Assembly (NCBI GenBank): GCA_039819065.1
Contig: JBCBSS010000236.1
Span: 1 to 6,557 of the forward strand
From: JBCBSS01 sp039819065
Lineage (GTDB): Bacteria > Bacteroidota > Bacteroidia > Cytophagales > Cyclobacteriaceae
DNA: 6,557 nt
Direction of reading: 5' to 3'
In this document: positions 1 to 6,088 of the stretch, piece by piece
Layout: the number at the start of each line of letters is the position of its first letter
Position numbering within the stretch: position 1 is the first letter of the stretch
Notes under the pieces: generated by a model
What the model was told of the DNA's origin: nothing
The model's database searches: none
What the model saw: the letters and a program-made list of their open reading frames with translations, nothing else
Program-made: the position numbers and the translations under genes

Positions 1-9
1 ATAGACTAT

Positions 10-40
10 TTTGAAAGTTAAATAAGTTTTTCTATTTTTG
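10..40 (+). promoter_or_regulatory. Promoter P1 upstream of rplC, Bacteroidota type
   Basis: Seen: a -33 box TTTG at 10-13, a 19-nt spacer, and a -7 box TATTTTTG at 33-40 that fits TAnnTTTG exactly. This is the known consensus for the primary sigma factor of Bacteroidota, whose usual spacer is about 19-21 nt. Transcription should start roughly 5-7 nt after the -7 box, near 45-47, giving a leader of about 43 nt before the rplC start at 89. Inferred: the rplC-to-rpsN genes can be transcribed from here even if further promoters lie upstream of the window. The same arrangement with the same spacer recurs before rpsH. Confidence 0.8.
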
Positions 41-45
41 CAGTC

Positions 46-78
46 CTTTTTGCTGAACAGAGTCAGCAGCTGAAAAAG
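46..78 (+). other. Hairpin in the rplC leader
   Basis: TGCTGA (51-56) and TCAGCA (63-68) are perfect inverted repeats around a 6-nt loop. An alternative longer fold pairs CTTTTT (46-51) with AAAAAG (73-78) outside GCTGA/TCAGC (52-56/63-67), leaving AGCTG (68-72) as a bulge. No T-run follows on the + strand, so it does not look like a terminator of upstream transcription. It would lie at the extreme 5' end of the P1 transcript and ends 10 nt before the rplC ATG. A role in mRNA stability or in autoregulation by a ribosomal protein is possible but only inferred. Confidence 0.45.
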
Positions 79-88
79 TAAAATAATT

Positions 89-721
89 ATGTCAGGTATA
101 ATTGGAAAAAAGATTGGGATGACCAGCGTGTATGATGCCGACGGTAAAAACACGGCTTGTACAGTTATTGAAGCTGGCCCATGTACTGTAACACAGGTAC
201 GTAACGAAGAAGTTGACGGTTACAGAGCTGTTCAGTTAGGATACGGAGAAAGAAAAGATAAGAATACTTCAAAAGCACTAAAGGGTCATTTCTCTCGTGC
301 TAATACCTCGCCTAAGTCGAAGCTGGTTGAGTTTAGGGATTTCAGAGTGGAATTTGATAGTGAGGTAGAACTAGGTCAGACGATCAAAGTAGGGGATGTA
401 TTTAATGAGGGAGACTTTTTAGATGTAATAGGTACATCTAAAGGTAAAGGCTACCAAGGTGTGGTCAAGAGACATGGCTTTGGAGGAGTAGGTCAAAGAA
501 CTCACGGCCAACACAATAGGGAAAGGGCACCAGGATCTATTGGAGGCGCTTCGTACCCTGCTAGAGTTTTTAAAGGCATGAGAATGGCCGGACAAACAGG
601 GAATCAAAGAGTTAAAGTGACAAACCTAAGAGTTTTGAAGATTGTACCGGAAAAAAATCTAATACTGGTTAGTGGCGCTGTACCAGGAGCTACCAATTCA
701 ACAGTTATTCTTGAAAAATAA
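89..721 (+). CDS. rplC: 50S ribosomal protein L3
   Basis: L3 is an early-assembling 50S protein that binds 23S rRNA and sends a long loop towards the peptidyl transferase centre. The 210-residue product matches the family length (209 in E. coli). It opens with the conserved GKKIGMT motif (residues 6-12). It also has TSKGKGYQGVVKRHGF (116-131), the loop GSIGGASYPARVFKGMRMAG (149-168) and a C-terminal VSGAVPGA (194-201). The glutamine that PrmB methylates in E. coli (Gln150, in GQNQTP) aligns with Ser155 here (GGASYP), so that modification should be absent. The start is the first ATG after promoter P1. No Shine-Dalgarno is present and the upstream bases are A-rich. The stop lies 1 nt before rplD, so the two genes are probably translationally coupled. 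Confidence 0.97.
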   Translation: MSGIIGKKIGMTSVYDADGKNTACTVIEAGPCTVTQVRNEEVDGYRAVQLGYGERKDKNTSKALKGHFSRANTSPKSKLVEFRDFRVEFDSEVELGQTIKVGDVFNEGDFLDVIGTSKGKGYQGVVKRHGFGGVGQRTHGQHNRERAPGSIGGASYPARVFKGMRMAGQTGNQRVKVTNLRVLKIVPEKNLILVSGAVPGATNSTVILEK

Positions 722-722
722 G

Positions 723-1343
723 ATGGAAGCTAAAGTTATAAACAAAAACGGAGAGGATACGGGAAAGACAGTAACGCTTTCTGACGACGTGTTTTCTGTG
801 GAGCCTAACGACCATGCTATATACCTTGATGTAAAGCAATATCTAGCTAATCAAAGGCAAGGAACTCATAAATCAAAAGAAAGAGCTGAAATTACTGGGT
901 CTACAAAAAAACTCAAGAAGCAAAAAGGCACAGGAACAGCTAGAGCGGGTAGTATCAAATCACCCGTATTTAGAGGTGGTGGTAGAGTGTTCGGACCAAG
1001 GCCCAGAAGCTATTCTTTTAAATTGAATAAAAAACTAAAGTCTTTAGCCAGAAAGTCTGCTCTAAGTTATAAGGCGAATGATCAAAATGTGATGGTGGTC
1101 GAAAACTTTAGCTTCGCGGCACCTAAGACTAAAGATTATAAGGAGTTCCTCAACTCTTTGTCTGTAGGTGACAAAAAGACACTTTTGGTTTTAGATCAAC
1201 CAGATAAGAATGTAATTCTGTCAGGTAGAAATATACCGAATGCAAAAATAACAACTGCCTCTAGTATCAATACATATGATATCATTCATTCAGAGATTCT
1301 GGTATTAGTTGAAGAGTCGGTAAGTAGAATCGGACAGGTTTAA
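723..1343 (+). CDS. rplD: 50S ribosomal protein L4
   Basis: L4 binds domain I of 23S rRNA and its extended loop lines the narrow part of the exit tunnel next to L22. The product has 206 residues, near the usual 200-210. The loop spans about residues 44-98 with the core KKQKGTGTARAGS (65-77) and FRGGGRVFGPRPR (83-95). Lys68 corresponds to E. coli Lys63, the site of known macrolide-resistance mutations, and is unchanged. The STKKLKKQKGTGTA wording is typical of Bacteroidota; E. coli has SGKKPWRQKGTGRA. The reading frame is open further upstream to an ATG at 672, but that would overlap rplC by 50 nt. The ATG at 723 begins the expected MEAKVINKNG. In gammaproteobacteria L4 also represses its own operon; whether it does so here is unknown. 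Confidence 0.96.
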   Translation: MEAKVINKNGEDTGKTVTLSDDVFSVEPNDHAIYLDVKQYLANQRQGTHKSKERAEITGSTKKLKKQKGTGTARAGSIKSPVFRGGGRVFGPRPRSYSFKLNKKLKSLARKSALSYKANDQNVMVVENFSFAAPKTKDYKEFLNSLSVGDKKTLLVLDQPDKNVILSGRNIPNAKITTASSINTYDIIHSEILVLVEESVSRIGQV

Positions 1344-1354
1344 GTAAAGGAACT

Positions 1355-1642
1355 ATGGAAGTATTAGTTAAGCCATTAATTACAGAAAAAATCTCTGCCA
1401 TGAATGAGCAGGGAGAATATGGTTTCTTAGTATCGAAAGATTCTAACAAGGTCGAGATTAAGAAAGCAGTAGAGAAAATGTACGGCGTTTCGGTCGACAA
1501 GGTAAGAACTATTAATTATTTAGGTAAAAGAAAGACAAGATATACCAAGTCTCAAATCATTTCCGGAAGAAGACCATCATATAAGAAAGCTATTGTGAAG
1601 GTTGCTGAAGGCGAGGTGATTGATTTCTACAGCGGTATATAA
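1355..1642 (+). CDS. rplW: 50S ribosomal protein L23
   Basis: L23 sits at the rim of the polypeptide exit tunnel and is the docking point for trigger factor and the signal recognition particle. The 95-residue product has the family start VLVKPLITEK (residues 3-12), the KVEIKKAVEKMYGV segment (32-45) and the basic hairpin GKRKTRYTK (57-65). Glu11 in ITEK aligns with E. coli Glu18, the trigger-factor contact. It begins 11 nt after rplD. It is the only start here with a purine stretch resembling a Shine-Dalgarno: AAAGGA at 1346-1351, only 3 nt before the ATG. That spacing is short and may be chance. Confidence 0.96.
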   Translation: MEVLVKPLITEKISAMNEQGEYGFLVSKDSNKVEIKKAVEKMYGVSVDKVRTINYLGKRKTRYTKSQIISGRRPSYKKAIVKVAEGEVIDFYSGI

Positions 1643-1656
1643 AAAATAGTAGTATC

Positions 1657-2478
1657 ATGGCGGTAAGAAAGCTCAGACCAGTTACACCGGGACAACGTTA
1701 TAGAATAGCGTCCAATTTCGACGAAATCACTAAGACGAGGCCAGAAAAATCTCTTACGATCACTAAGAGTAAGAGTGGCGGACGAAACAATTCTGGTAAG
1801 ATGACAATGCGTTATATTGGTGGAGGTCATAAGCAGAAAATAAGAGTTGTTGATTTTAAACGAAATAAGACCGATATACCTGCAACTGTCGCGTCAATCG
1901 AGTATGATCCTACGAGAACTGCTAACATAGCACTCCTTGTCTATGCTGATGGTACTAAAAATTATATTCTGGCACCTGAAGGATTGAAAGTAGATCAACA
2001 AGTTCAATCTGGAGAGAATGTTGCACCTGAACTAGGGAATGCTCTGCCACTTGTGAAGATTCCTTTGGGTACCATAGTGCATAATATCGAATTGAAGCCT
2101 GGTAAAGGAGGTTCGATTGCTAGAAGCGCAGGTTCCTACGCGCAATTGGTGGCTAGGGAAGGTAAGTACGCAACTTTGAAATTACCTTCTAGTGAAATGA
2201 GGATGGTGCTTGTAACTTGTTACGCAACGATTGGAACTGTATCTAATTCTGAGCATATGAATCTGAGTCTCGGTAAGGCAGGTAGGAAAAGGTGGTTGGG
2301 TAGAAGACCTAGAGTTAGAGGTGTAGCAATGAACCCGGTAGATCACCCAATGGGTGGTGGTGAAGGTAGATCTTCTGGAGGTCACCCTAGATCGAGAAAC
2401 GGACTTTACGCCAAAGGACTAAAGACTAGAGCGTCAAAAAAATATTCTGATAAGTTAATAGTCAGTAAGAGAAAATAA
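1657..2478 (+). CDS. rplB: 50S ribosomal protein L2
   Basis: L2 is among the most conserved large-subunit proteins. It is needed for subunit joining and supports the peptidyl transferase centre. The product is 273 residues, the same as in E. coli. The N-terminal OB-like region includes GGRNNSGKMTMRYIGGGHKQ (41-60), and the KOW/SH3-like region includes GKGGSIARSAGSYAQLVARE (149-168). The C-terminal signature is GVAMNPVDHPMGGGEGRSSG. His230 in VDHP corresponds to the functionally important E. coli His229. The next-but-one position is Met (DHPM) rather than the His of E. coli (DHPHGGGEGR), a variant I associate with Bacteroidota. The start follows rplW by 14 nt without a Shine-Dalgarno. The stop overlaps the rpsS start by one base (TAATG). 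Confidence 0.97.
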   Translation: MAVRKLRPVTPGQRYRIASNFDEITKTRPEKSLTITKSKSGGRNNSGKMTMRYIGGGHKQKIRVVDFKRNKTDIPATVASIEYDPTRTANIALLVYADGTKNYILAPEGLKVDQQVQSGENVAPELGNALPLVKIPLGTIVHNIELKPGKGGSIARSAGSYAQLVAREGKYATLKLPSSEMRMVLVTCYATIGTVSNSEHMNLSLGKAGRKRWLGRRPRVRGVAMNPVDHPMGGGEGRSSGGHPRSRNGLYAKGLKTRASKKYSDKLIVSKRK

Positions 2479-2756
2479 TGGGAAGATCACTTAAAAAAGG
2501 CCCCTATATTGATTTTCGCTTGGAAAACAAAATCCACGCGATGAATGACACGGGTAAGAAATCAGTAATTAAAACTTGGTCACGTAGATCAATGATATCA
2601 CCAGATTTTGTTGGTCATACATTTGCCGTTCATAATGGTAATAAATTCATCCCTGTTTACGTGACTGAAAACATGGTGGGACACAAATTAGGTGAGTTCG
2701 CGCCTACTCGTACTTATAGAGGGCATATATCTAAAAAAGACAAAGGTAGAAGATAG
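2478..2756 (+). CDS. rpsS: 30S ribosomal protein S19
   Basis: S19 is in the head of the 30S subunit, forms a complex with S13 and contacts the A-site tRNA region. The 92-residue product equals the E. coli length and is highly conserved. Recognisable blocks are MGRSLKKGPYID at the N-terminus, KTWSRRSMISPDFVGHTFAVHNGNKF in the centre (given only as a landmark; key residues WSRRS and HNG), and GHKLGEFAPTRTYRGH near the C-terminus, followed by a basic tail ending KKDKGRR. The ATG shares its first base with the last base of the rplB stop codon, which suggests termination-reinitiation coupling and equal output of L2 and S19. The stop is TAG, 2 nt before rplV. Confidence 0.97.
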   Translation: MGRSLKKGPYIDFRLENKIHAMNDTGKKSVIKTWSRRSMISPDFVGHTFAVHNGNKFIPVYVTENMVGHKLGEFAPTRTYRGHISKKDKGRR

Positions 2757-2758
2757 CT

Positions 2759-3127
2759 ATGGAAGTTACTGCAAAGCTCAATAATGTACCTACATCTCCT
2801 CGTAAAATGAGGGTGATCGCAGATATGATTAGAGGTCAACAGGTAGATAGAGCACTCAACATACTTAAGTATGAGCCTAAGGAAGGTGCTGCTAGATTGG
2901 AGAAACTTCTTTTATCAGCAATTTCTAATTGGCAAAACAAGAATGAGGAAGAGCGCTTGGAAGACGCTAACCTATATATTAAAGAAATTTATGTCAATGG
3001 CGGCAAAATTTTAAAACGCCTGCGACCTGCTCCCCAAGGAAGGGCGCATAGGATTAGAAAAAGATCTAATCATGTTACACTGACTTTGGATAACCTTAAT
3101 GTGGATTCGGGAGAGGCCGACCAATAA
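2759..3127 (+). CDS. rplV: 50S ribosomal protein L22
   Basis: L22 has a globular domain on the subunit surface and a long beta-hairpin that forms part of the exit tunnel opposite L4. The product is 122 residues against 110 in E. coli. The excess is mostly an acidic C-terminal tail, NLNVDSGEADQ (112-122). The globular part starts with SPRKMRVIADMIRG (13-26). The tunnel hairpin is about residues 81-100, GGKILKRLRPAPQGRAHRIR, equivalent to the E. coli segment where deletion of MKR gives erythromycin resistance. RKRSNHVTLTL (100-110) closes the domain. It starts 2 nt after rpsS with no Shine-Dalgarno and stops 9 nt before rpsC. Confidence 0.96.
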   Translation: MEVTAKLNNVPTSPRKMRVIADMIRGQQVDRALNILKYEPKEGAARLEKLLLSAISNWQNKNEEERLEDANLYIKEIYVNGGKILKRLRPAPQGRAHRIRKRSNHVTLTLDNLNVDSGEADQ

Positions 3128-3136
3128 ACTAAAGAT

Positions 3137-3862
3137 ATGGGACAAAAAGTTAACCCTGTAGGGCTCAGATTAGGAATTGTACGCGGTTGGGACTCTAACT
3201 GGTATGGAGGTTCAAATTTCTCAGAAAAACTGGTTGAGGATCAAAGGATTAGAAAATACGTAAGTGTACGTATTCCAAAAGGAGGCATATCGAAAATAGT
3301 TATAGAGCGTACCCTCAAAAGAATTACACTTACGATCCATACTGCAAGACCAGGAGTGGTTATCGGTAAAGGCGGTGCAGAAGTTGATAAGATCAAAGAA
3401 GAACTTAAAAAGCTTACAGGTAAGGATGTTCAGATAAACATCTTTGAAATCAAAAGGCCTGAACTAGATGCCAAGTTGGTCGGCGAGTCAATTGCACAAC
3501 AGCTTGAAGCTAGGATTTCGTACAGGAGAGCAATGAAGCAGGCAATTGCTTCAGCTATTAGGGTTGGTGCGCAAGGTATAAAAATAAAAGTTTCAGGTCG
3601 TTTGGGAGGTGCTGAAATGGCTAGATCCGAGCAATATAAAGAAGGAAGAATTCCATTGCACACACTCAGAGCCGACATTGATTATGCGGTGTCAGAAGCC
3701 AACACCATTTATGGTAAGATCGGTATTAAGGTATGGATTTTTAAAGGTGAGGTGTATGGCAAACGTGATTTATCACCTAACATAGGTGGTACTAATTCTT
3801 CGGGCAGAGGAGGAAGCGGTAGAAAGAGATCTGACCAACCGAACAAGAGAAAGAGAAGATAG
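3137..3862 (+). CDS. rpsC: 30S ribosomal protein S3
   Basis: S3 lies at the mRNA entry channel of the 30S head and, with S4 and S5, contributes to mRNA unwinding. The product has 241 residues (233 in E. coli). It begins with the family signature MGQKVNPVGLRLG. A type II KH domain follows with its GxxG loop GKGG at 77-80. The C-terminal domain contains SGRLGGAEMARSE (153-165) and GRIPLHTLRADIDYA (170-184). Arg130, Arg131 and Lys134 in YRRAMK match the E. coli residues Arg131, Arg132 and Lys135 implicated in helicase activity. The last 30 residues form a Gly/Ser and Lys/Arg-rich tail ending NKRKRR, probably disordered and rRNA-binding. A 55-nt gap follows, unusually long for this cluster. Confidence 0.97.
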   Translation: MGQKVNPVGLRLGIVRGWDSNWYGGSNFSEKLVEDQRIRKYVSVRIPKGGISKIVIERTLKRITLTIHTARPGVVIGKGGAEVDKIKEELKKLTGKDVQINIFEIKRPELDAKLVGESIAQQLEARISYRRAMKQAIASAIRVGAQGIKIKVSGRLGGAEMARSEQYKEGRIPLHTLRADIDYAVSEANTIYGKIGIKVWIFKGEVYGKRDLSPNIGGTNSSGRGGSGRKRSDQPNKRKRR

Positions 3863-3883
3863 GTCTCACTATAAGAAATTGTT

Positions 3884-3899
3884 ATCTCGAATTCGAGAT
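3884..3899. repeat. Perfect 16-bp palindrome between rpsC and rplP
   Basis: The sequence ATCTCGAATTCGAGAT equals its own reverse complement. As RNA it would form a 6-bp stem (ATCTCG/CGAGAT) with an AATT loop. One further wobble pair (T3883-G3900) and one T-A pair (T3882-A3901) can extend it. No T-run follows, so it is not a typical intrinsic terminator, and I see no TAnnTTTG box in the gap. It could be a dyad bound by a protein as DNA, an RNA element controlling rplP translation, or an RNA processing site. Position in the only sizeable gap inside the gene block favours some function, but none can be assigned. Confidence 0.6.
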
Positions 3900-3915
3900 G
3901 AATATAATTAAATAG
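3898..3915 (+). other. Five-codon mini-ORF (MNIIK) just before rplP
   Basis: An ATG at 3898 overlaps the right arm of the palindrome and opens a reading frame MNIIK ending with TAG at 3913-3915, two bases before the rplP ATG. If translated, it could deliver ribosomes to rplP by reinitiation and link rplP expression to the melting of the hairpin. An ORF this short is easily a chance product of AT-rich DNA, so this is a speculative annotation. Confidence 0.15.
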
Positions 3916-3917
3916 CA

Positions 3918-4337
3918 ATGTTACAGCCGAAAAGAACTAAATATAGGAGAAAACAAAAAGGCCGAGTAAAAGGTATTGCACAGAGAGGACATACTGTCAC
4001 TTTCGGTTCGTTTGGCCTTAAATCTCTAGAACCAGGATGGATTACTTCTCGACAGATAGAGGCCGCACGTATAGCAATGACTCGTGCAATGAAAAGAGAA
4101 GGACAGGTGTGGATCAGAGTATTTCCTGATAAGCCTATTACTAAGAAGCCAGCTGAAGTTAGGATGGGTAAGGGTAAAGGAGCTCCTGAGTATTGGGTGG
4201 CTGTTGTAAAGCCTGGCACAATATTGTTTGAGGCCGGTGGAGTAAGTCGTGAGAGAGCTGAGGAAGCACTACGCCTTGCTGCACAGAAGCTGCCGAACAA
4301 GACGAAGTTCGTGGTAAGGACAGATTATCTTGATTAA
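3918..4337 (+). CDS. rplP: 50S ribosomal protein L16
   Basis: L16 organises 23S rRNA helices near the A-site tRNA elbow and is one of the late proteins needed for an active peptidyl transferase centre. The 139-residue product (136 in E. coli) starts with the family signature MLQPKRTKYRRKQKGR. It continues with TFGSFGLKSLEPGWITSRQIEAAR (key residues FG, W41, R45, R51) and carries KPITKKPAEVRMGKGKG at 72-88. Arg82 aligns with E. coli Arg81, the arginine hydroxylated by the oxygenase YcfD/RoxA; whether this organism has such an enzyme cannot be judged here. The start is 55 nt after rpsC with no Shine-Dalgarno, immediately after the palindrome. The gene ends 10 nt before rpmC. An open antisense frame over the gene is a shadow of its coding. 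Confidence 0.97.
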   Translation: MLQPKRTKYRRKQKGRVKGIAQRGHTVTFGSFGLKSLEPGWITSRQIEAARIAMTRAMKREGQVWIRVFPDKPITKKPAEVRMGKGKGAPEYWVAVVKPGTILFEAGGVSRERAEEALRLAAQKLPNKTKFVVRTDYLD

Positions 4338-4347
4338 GTTCTGAATT

Positions 4348-4542
4348 ATGAAAGCATCAGAAATAAAAAGGTTAACTACAGAAGAGTTGGAGCAAAAAGC
4401 GATCAGTGAAATCGCAACTTATCAAAAGTTAAAGTTTGCTCACGCTGTATCTCCAATAGAAAATCCATCCAGCATTAAAGAACAGCGGAGGTTGGTTGCG
4501 AGATTAAAAACCGAATTAACATCTAGAAAGAATTCCAAATAA
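4348..4542 (+). CDS. rpmC: 50S ribosomal protein L29
   Basis: L29 is a small helical-hairpin protein at the exit tunnel opening beside L23, where nascent-chain factors dock. The 64-residue product matches the usual 60-70. It has the expected pattern: an N-terminal MKASEIKRLTTEELEQKAIS helix, a short linker containing HAVSPIENPSSI, and a second helix with KEQRRLVARLKTEL. The placement between rplP and rpsQ is the conserved one and supports a call that would be weaker on sequence alone. It starts 10 nt after rplP and stops 7 nt before rpsQ. Confidence 0.94.
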   Translation: MKASEIKRLTTEELEQKAISEIATYQKLKFAHAVSPIENPSSIKEQRRLVARLKTELTSRKNSK

Positions 4543-4549
4543 AGCGGTT

Positions 4550-4807
4550 ATGTCAAACAGGAATTTAAGAAAAGAGCGTGTTGGACAAGTTGTTAGCAAC
4601 AAAATGTCGAAGACTATAACAGTTAGTGTTGAGAGGAAATTCAAACACCCGATTTACGGAAAGTTTGTTGCTAAGAGTAAGAAGCTCATGGCTCATGACG
4701 AGCAAGAGCAATGCGGTATAGGTGACACAGTTAAAATAATGGAGACTCGCCCTTTGAGTAAAAACAAACGGTGGAGACTGATAGAAGTACTAGAAAAGGC
4801 TAAATAG
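4550..4807 (+). CDS. rpsQ: 30S ribosomal protein S17
   Basis: S17 is a primary-binding 30S protein with an OB fold that helps organise the 5' domain of 16S rRNA. The product is 85 residues (84 in E. coli). Landmarks are RKERVGQVVSNKMSKTITV (7-25), FKHPIYGKF (32-40), a central KKLMAHDE segment, the conserved GDTVKIMETRPLSKNKRW (58-75) and a C-terminal IEVLEKAK. The start ATG at 4550 has no Shine-Dalgarno. The stop is TAG, only 3 nt before rplN, so the two genes are likely co-translated from one mRNA. Confidence 0.96.
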   Translation: MSNRNLRKERVGQVVSNKMSKTITVSVERKFKHPIYGKFVAKSKKLMAHDEQEQCGIGDTVKIMETRPLSKNKRWRLIEVLEKAK

Positions 4808-4810
4808 CAG

Positions 4811-5179
4811 ATGATACAGCAGGAATCAAGGTTAAATGTAGCTGATAACAGCGGTGCTAAAGAAGTACTATGTATAAGAGTGCTTGGAGGTACAGGCAAA
4901 AGATATGCTTCGATTGGCGATAAAATTATTGTAACAGTCAAATCCGCTCTTTCTTCGAGTAACCTAAAGAAAGGAACGGTATCTCGGGCTGTTGTCGTAA
5001 GGACTAAAAAAGAAATACGGAGGAAGGATGGTTCCTATATCCGGTTTGAAGACAACGCGGCCGTATTGCTAAGTGCAAACGATGAGCCAAGAGGTACACG
5101 GATTTTCGGCCCTGTAGCTAGGGAATTACGTGAGAAACAATTTATGAAGATTGTATCATTGGCGCCTGAGGTACTATAA
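4811..5179 (+). CDS. rplN: 50S ribosomal protein L14
   Basis: L14 is a beta-barrel protein on the inter-subunit face of the 50S. It forms a bridge to 16S rRNA and is the docking site of the silencing factor RsfS in many bacteria. The 122-residue product is the standard length and almost consensus. It begins MIQQESRLNVADNSGAKE, contains CIRVLGGTGKRYASIGD, and ends with FEDNAAVLLSANDEPRGTRI, FGPVARELR and KIVSLAPEVL. The first ATG after the rpsQ stop is used. It is separated from rplX by 11 nt. Confidence 0.97.
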   Translation: MIQQESRLNVADNSGAKEVLCIRVLGGTGKRYASIGDKIIVTVKSALSSSNLKKGTVSRAVVVRTKKEIRRKDGSYIRFEDNAAVLLSANDEPRGTRIFGPVARELREKQFMKIVSLAPEVL

Positions 5180-5190
5180 ATCCAAAAGTG

Positions 5191-5538
5191 ATGAATAGAT
5201 CAAAAAACAAGCAACCCAAACTGCATATAAGAAAAGGTGATAATGTAAAAGTTATTGCAGGGAATGATAAAGGCAAGACTGGTAAGGTCTTAAATATTAT
5301 CACTGATAAGCGCAGAGCAGTTGTGGAAGGCATTAATATAGTCACAAAACATTCGAAGCCTTCTGCAGAGAATCCAGAGGGAGGAATTAATAAGGTTGAA
5401 GCTGCTGTACACATTAGTAATCTAATGGTAATCGATTCTTCGACGGGTGAGCCGACGAAGGTAGGTAGAAAAAAAGATGATGATGGAAGTCTATACAGAT
5501 ATTCCAAGAAAACTGGAGAACCTTTACGTCATGAATAA
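5191..5538 (+). CDS. rplX: 50S ribosomal protein L24
   Basis: L24 is an assembly-initiating protein that binds the 5' region of 23S rRNA and later lies at the tunnel exit. The N-terminal KOW motif covers about residues 14-40 (RKGDNVKVIAGNDKGKTGKV). It is followed by VVEGINIVTKHSKP (44-57) and a basic EGGINKVEAAVHISNLMV segment. The product is 115 residues, longer than the 104 of E. coli because of a charged C-terminal tail (KKDDDGSLYRYSKKTGEPLRHE region). A GTG directly precedes the ATG at 5188; I prefer the ATG at 5191, giving MNRSKNKQ. The last 8 nt overlap the start of rplE. Confidence 0.95.
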   Translation: MNRSKNKQPKLHIRKGDNVKVIAGNDKGKTGKVLNIITDKRRAVVEGINIVTKHSKPSAENPEGGINKVEAAVHISNLMVIDSSTGEPTKVGRKKDDDGSLYRYSKKTGEPLRHE

Positions 5539-6082
5539 ACCAAGACTGAAAGAAAAATATAGCAACGAAATTGTTCCCCAGCTTAAGGAGCGATTCCAAT
5601 ATAAGTCAGTAATGCAAGTGCCAAAGCTGACTAAGATATGTATTAACAAGGGAATAGGTGCTGCTGTTACGGATAAGAAGCTAGTGGATGTTGGAGTAGA
5701 GGAACTATCTGTGATTACAGGTCAAAAGGCAGTTCCTACGAAGGCGAAAAAGTCTGTATCAAACTTCAAGTTGAGAGAGGAAATGCCAATTGGAGCAAAA
5801 GTAACACTTCGTGGGGACAGAATGTATGAATTCATGGATCGTCTTATGACGGTGGCACTACCCAGAGTAAGAGATTTCAGGGGGATAAATGATAAGGGTT
5901 TCGATGGCCGGGGTAACTACACATTGGGCGTAAAGGAGCAAATTATATTCCCGGAAATCAGCATTGATAAAGTGAACAAGATTAATGGAATGGACATAAC
6001 CTTTGTGACATCAGCCGCAAGTGATGAAGAAAGTTACGCATTGTTGAGTTCACTTGGAATGCCGTTTAAAAACAAGAAATAA
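5531..6082 (+). CDS. rplE: 50S ribosomal protein L5
   Basis: L5 binds 5S rRNA together with L18 and, in the central protuberance, touches P-site tRNA and S13. The ATG at 5531 gives 183 residues (179 in E. coli) starting MNKPRLKEKYSNEIVPQL, which is the expected N-terminus. In-frame ATGs further upstream (from 5477) lie deep inside rplX and add a tail unlike the family, so they were not chosen. Landmarks are KYSNEIVPQL, VPKLTKICINKGIG (30-43), ITGQKAVPTKAKKSVSNFKLRE (key residues GQ, P, T, K, S), LPRVRDFRGI and the C-terminal GMDITFVTSA. The overlap with rplX is ATGAATAA, suggesting coupled reinitiation. rpsN follows after 6 nt. Confidence 0.96.
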   Translation: MNKPRLKEKYSNEIVPQLKERFQYKSVMQVPKLTKICINKGIGAAVTDKKLVDVGVEELSVITGQKAVPTKAKKSVSNFKLREEMPIGAKVTLRGDRMYEFMDRLMTVALPRVRDFRGINDKGFDGRGNYTLGVKEQIIFPEISIDKVNKINGMDITFVTSAASDEESYALLSSLGMPFKNKK

Positions 6083-6088
6083 ATCATT

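Noticed and set aside
1..21. Possible C-terminal end of an upstream gene, reading IDYFES then TAA in frame 1.
   Set aside because: It does not resemble the usual S10 C-terminus (about GVEIEIKV), is only six codons long and overlaps the -33 box of P1. I cannot support a gene call.
672..722. Upstream start for rplD adding 17 residues (MALYQELPIQQLF...).
   Set aside because: It would overlap the end of rplC by 50 nt and the extra residues are not part of L4. The ATG at 723 gives the normal N-terminus.
2618..2625. TACATTTG, a match to the -7 box, inside rpsS.
   Set aside because: No TTTG or TTG lies at the required distance upstream, and the bases are explained by conserved S19 codons (HTFA).
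3908..4300. 130-codon open frame on the minus strand opposite rplP.
   Set aside because: It is the antisense shadow of a highly conserved L16 gene, with no recognisable domain. The minus-strand frames at 5142-5507, 3430-3678 and others are rejected for the same reason.
5477..5530. Upstream ATGs in frame with rplE, adding 18 residues.
   Set aside because: They lie within the rplX coding end, and the added residues are not L5-like. MNKPRLKEKYS at 5531 is the family start.
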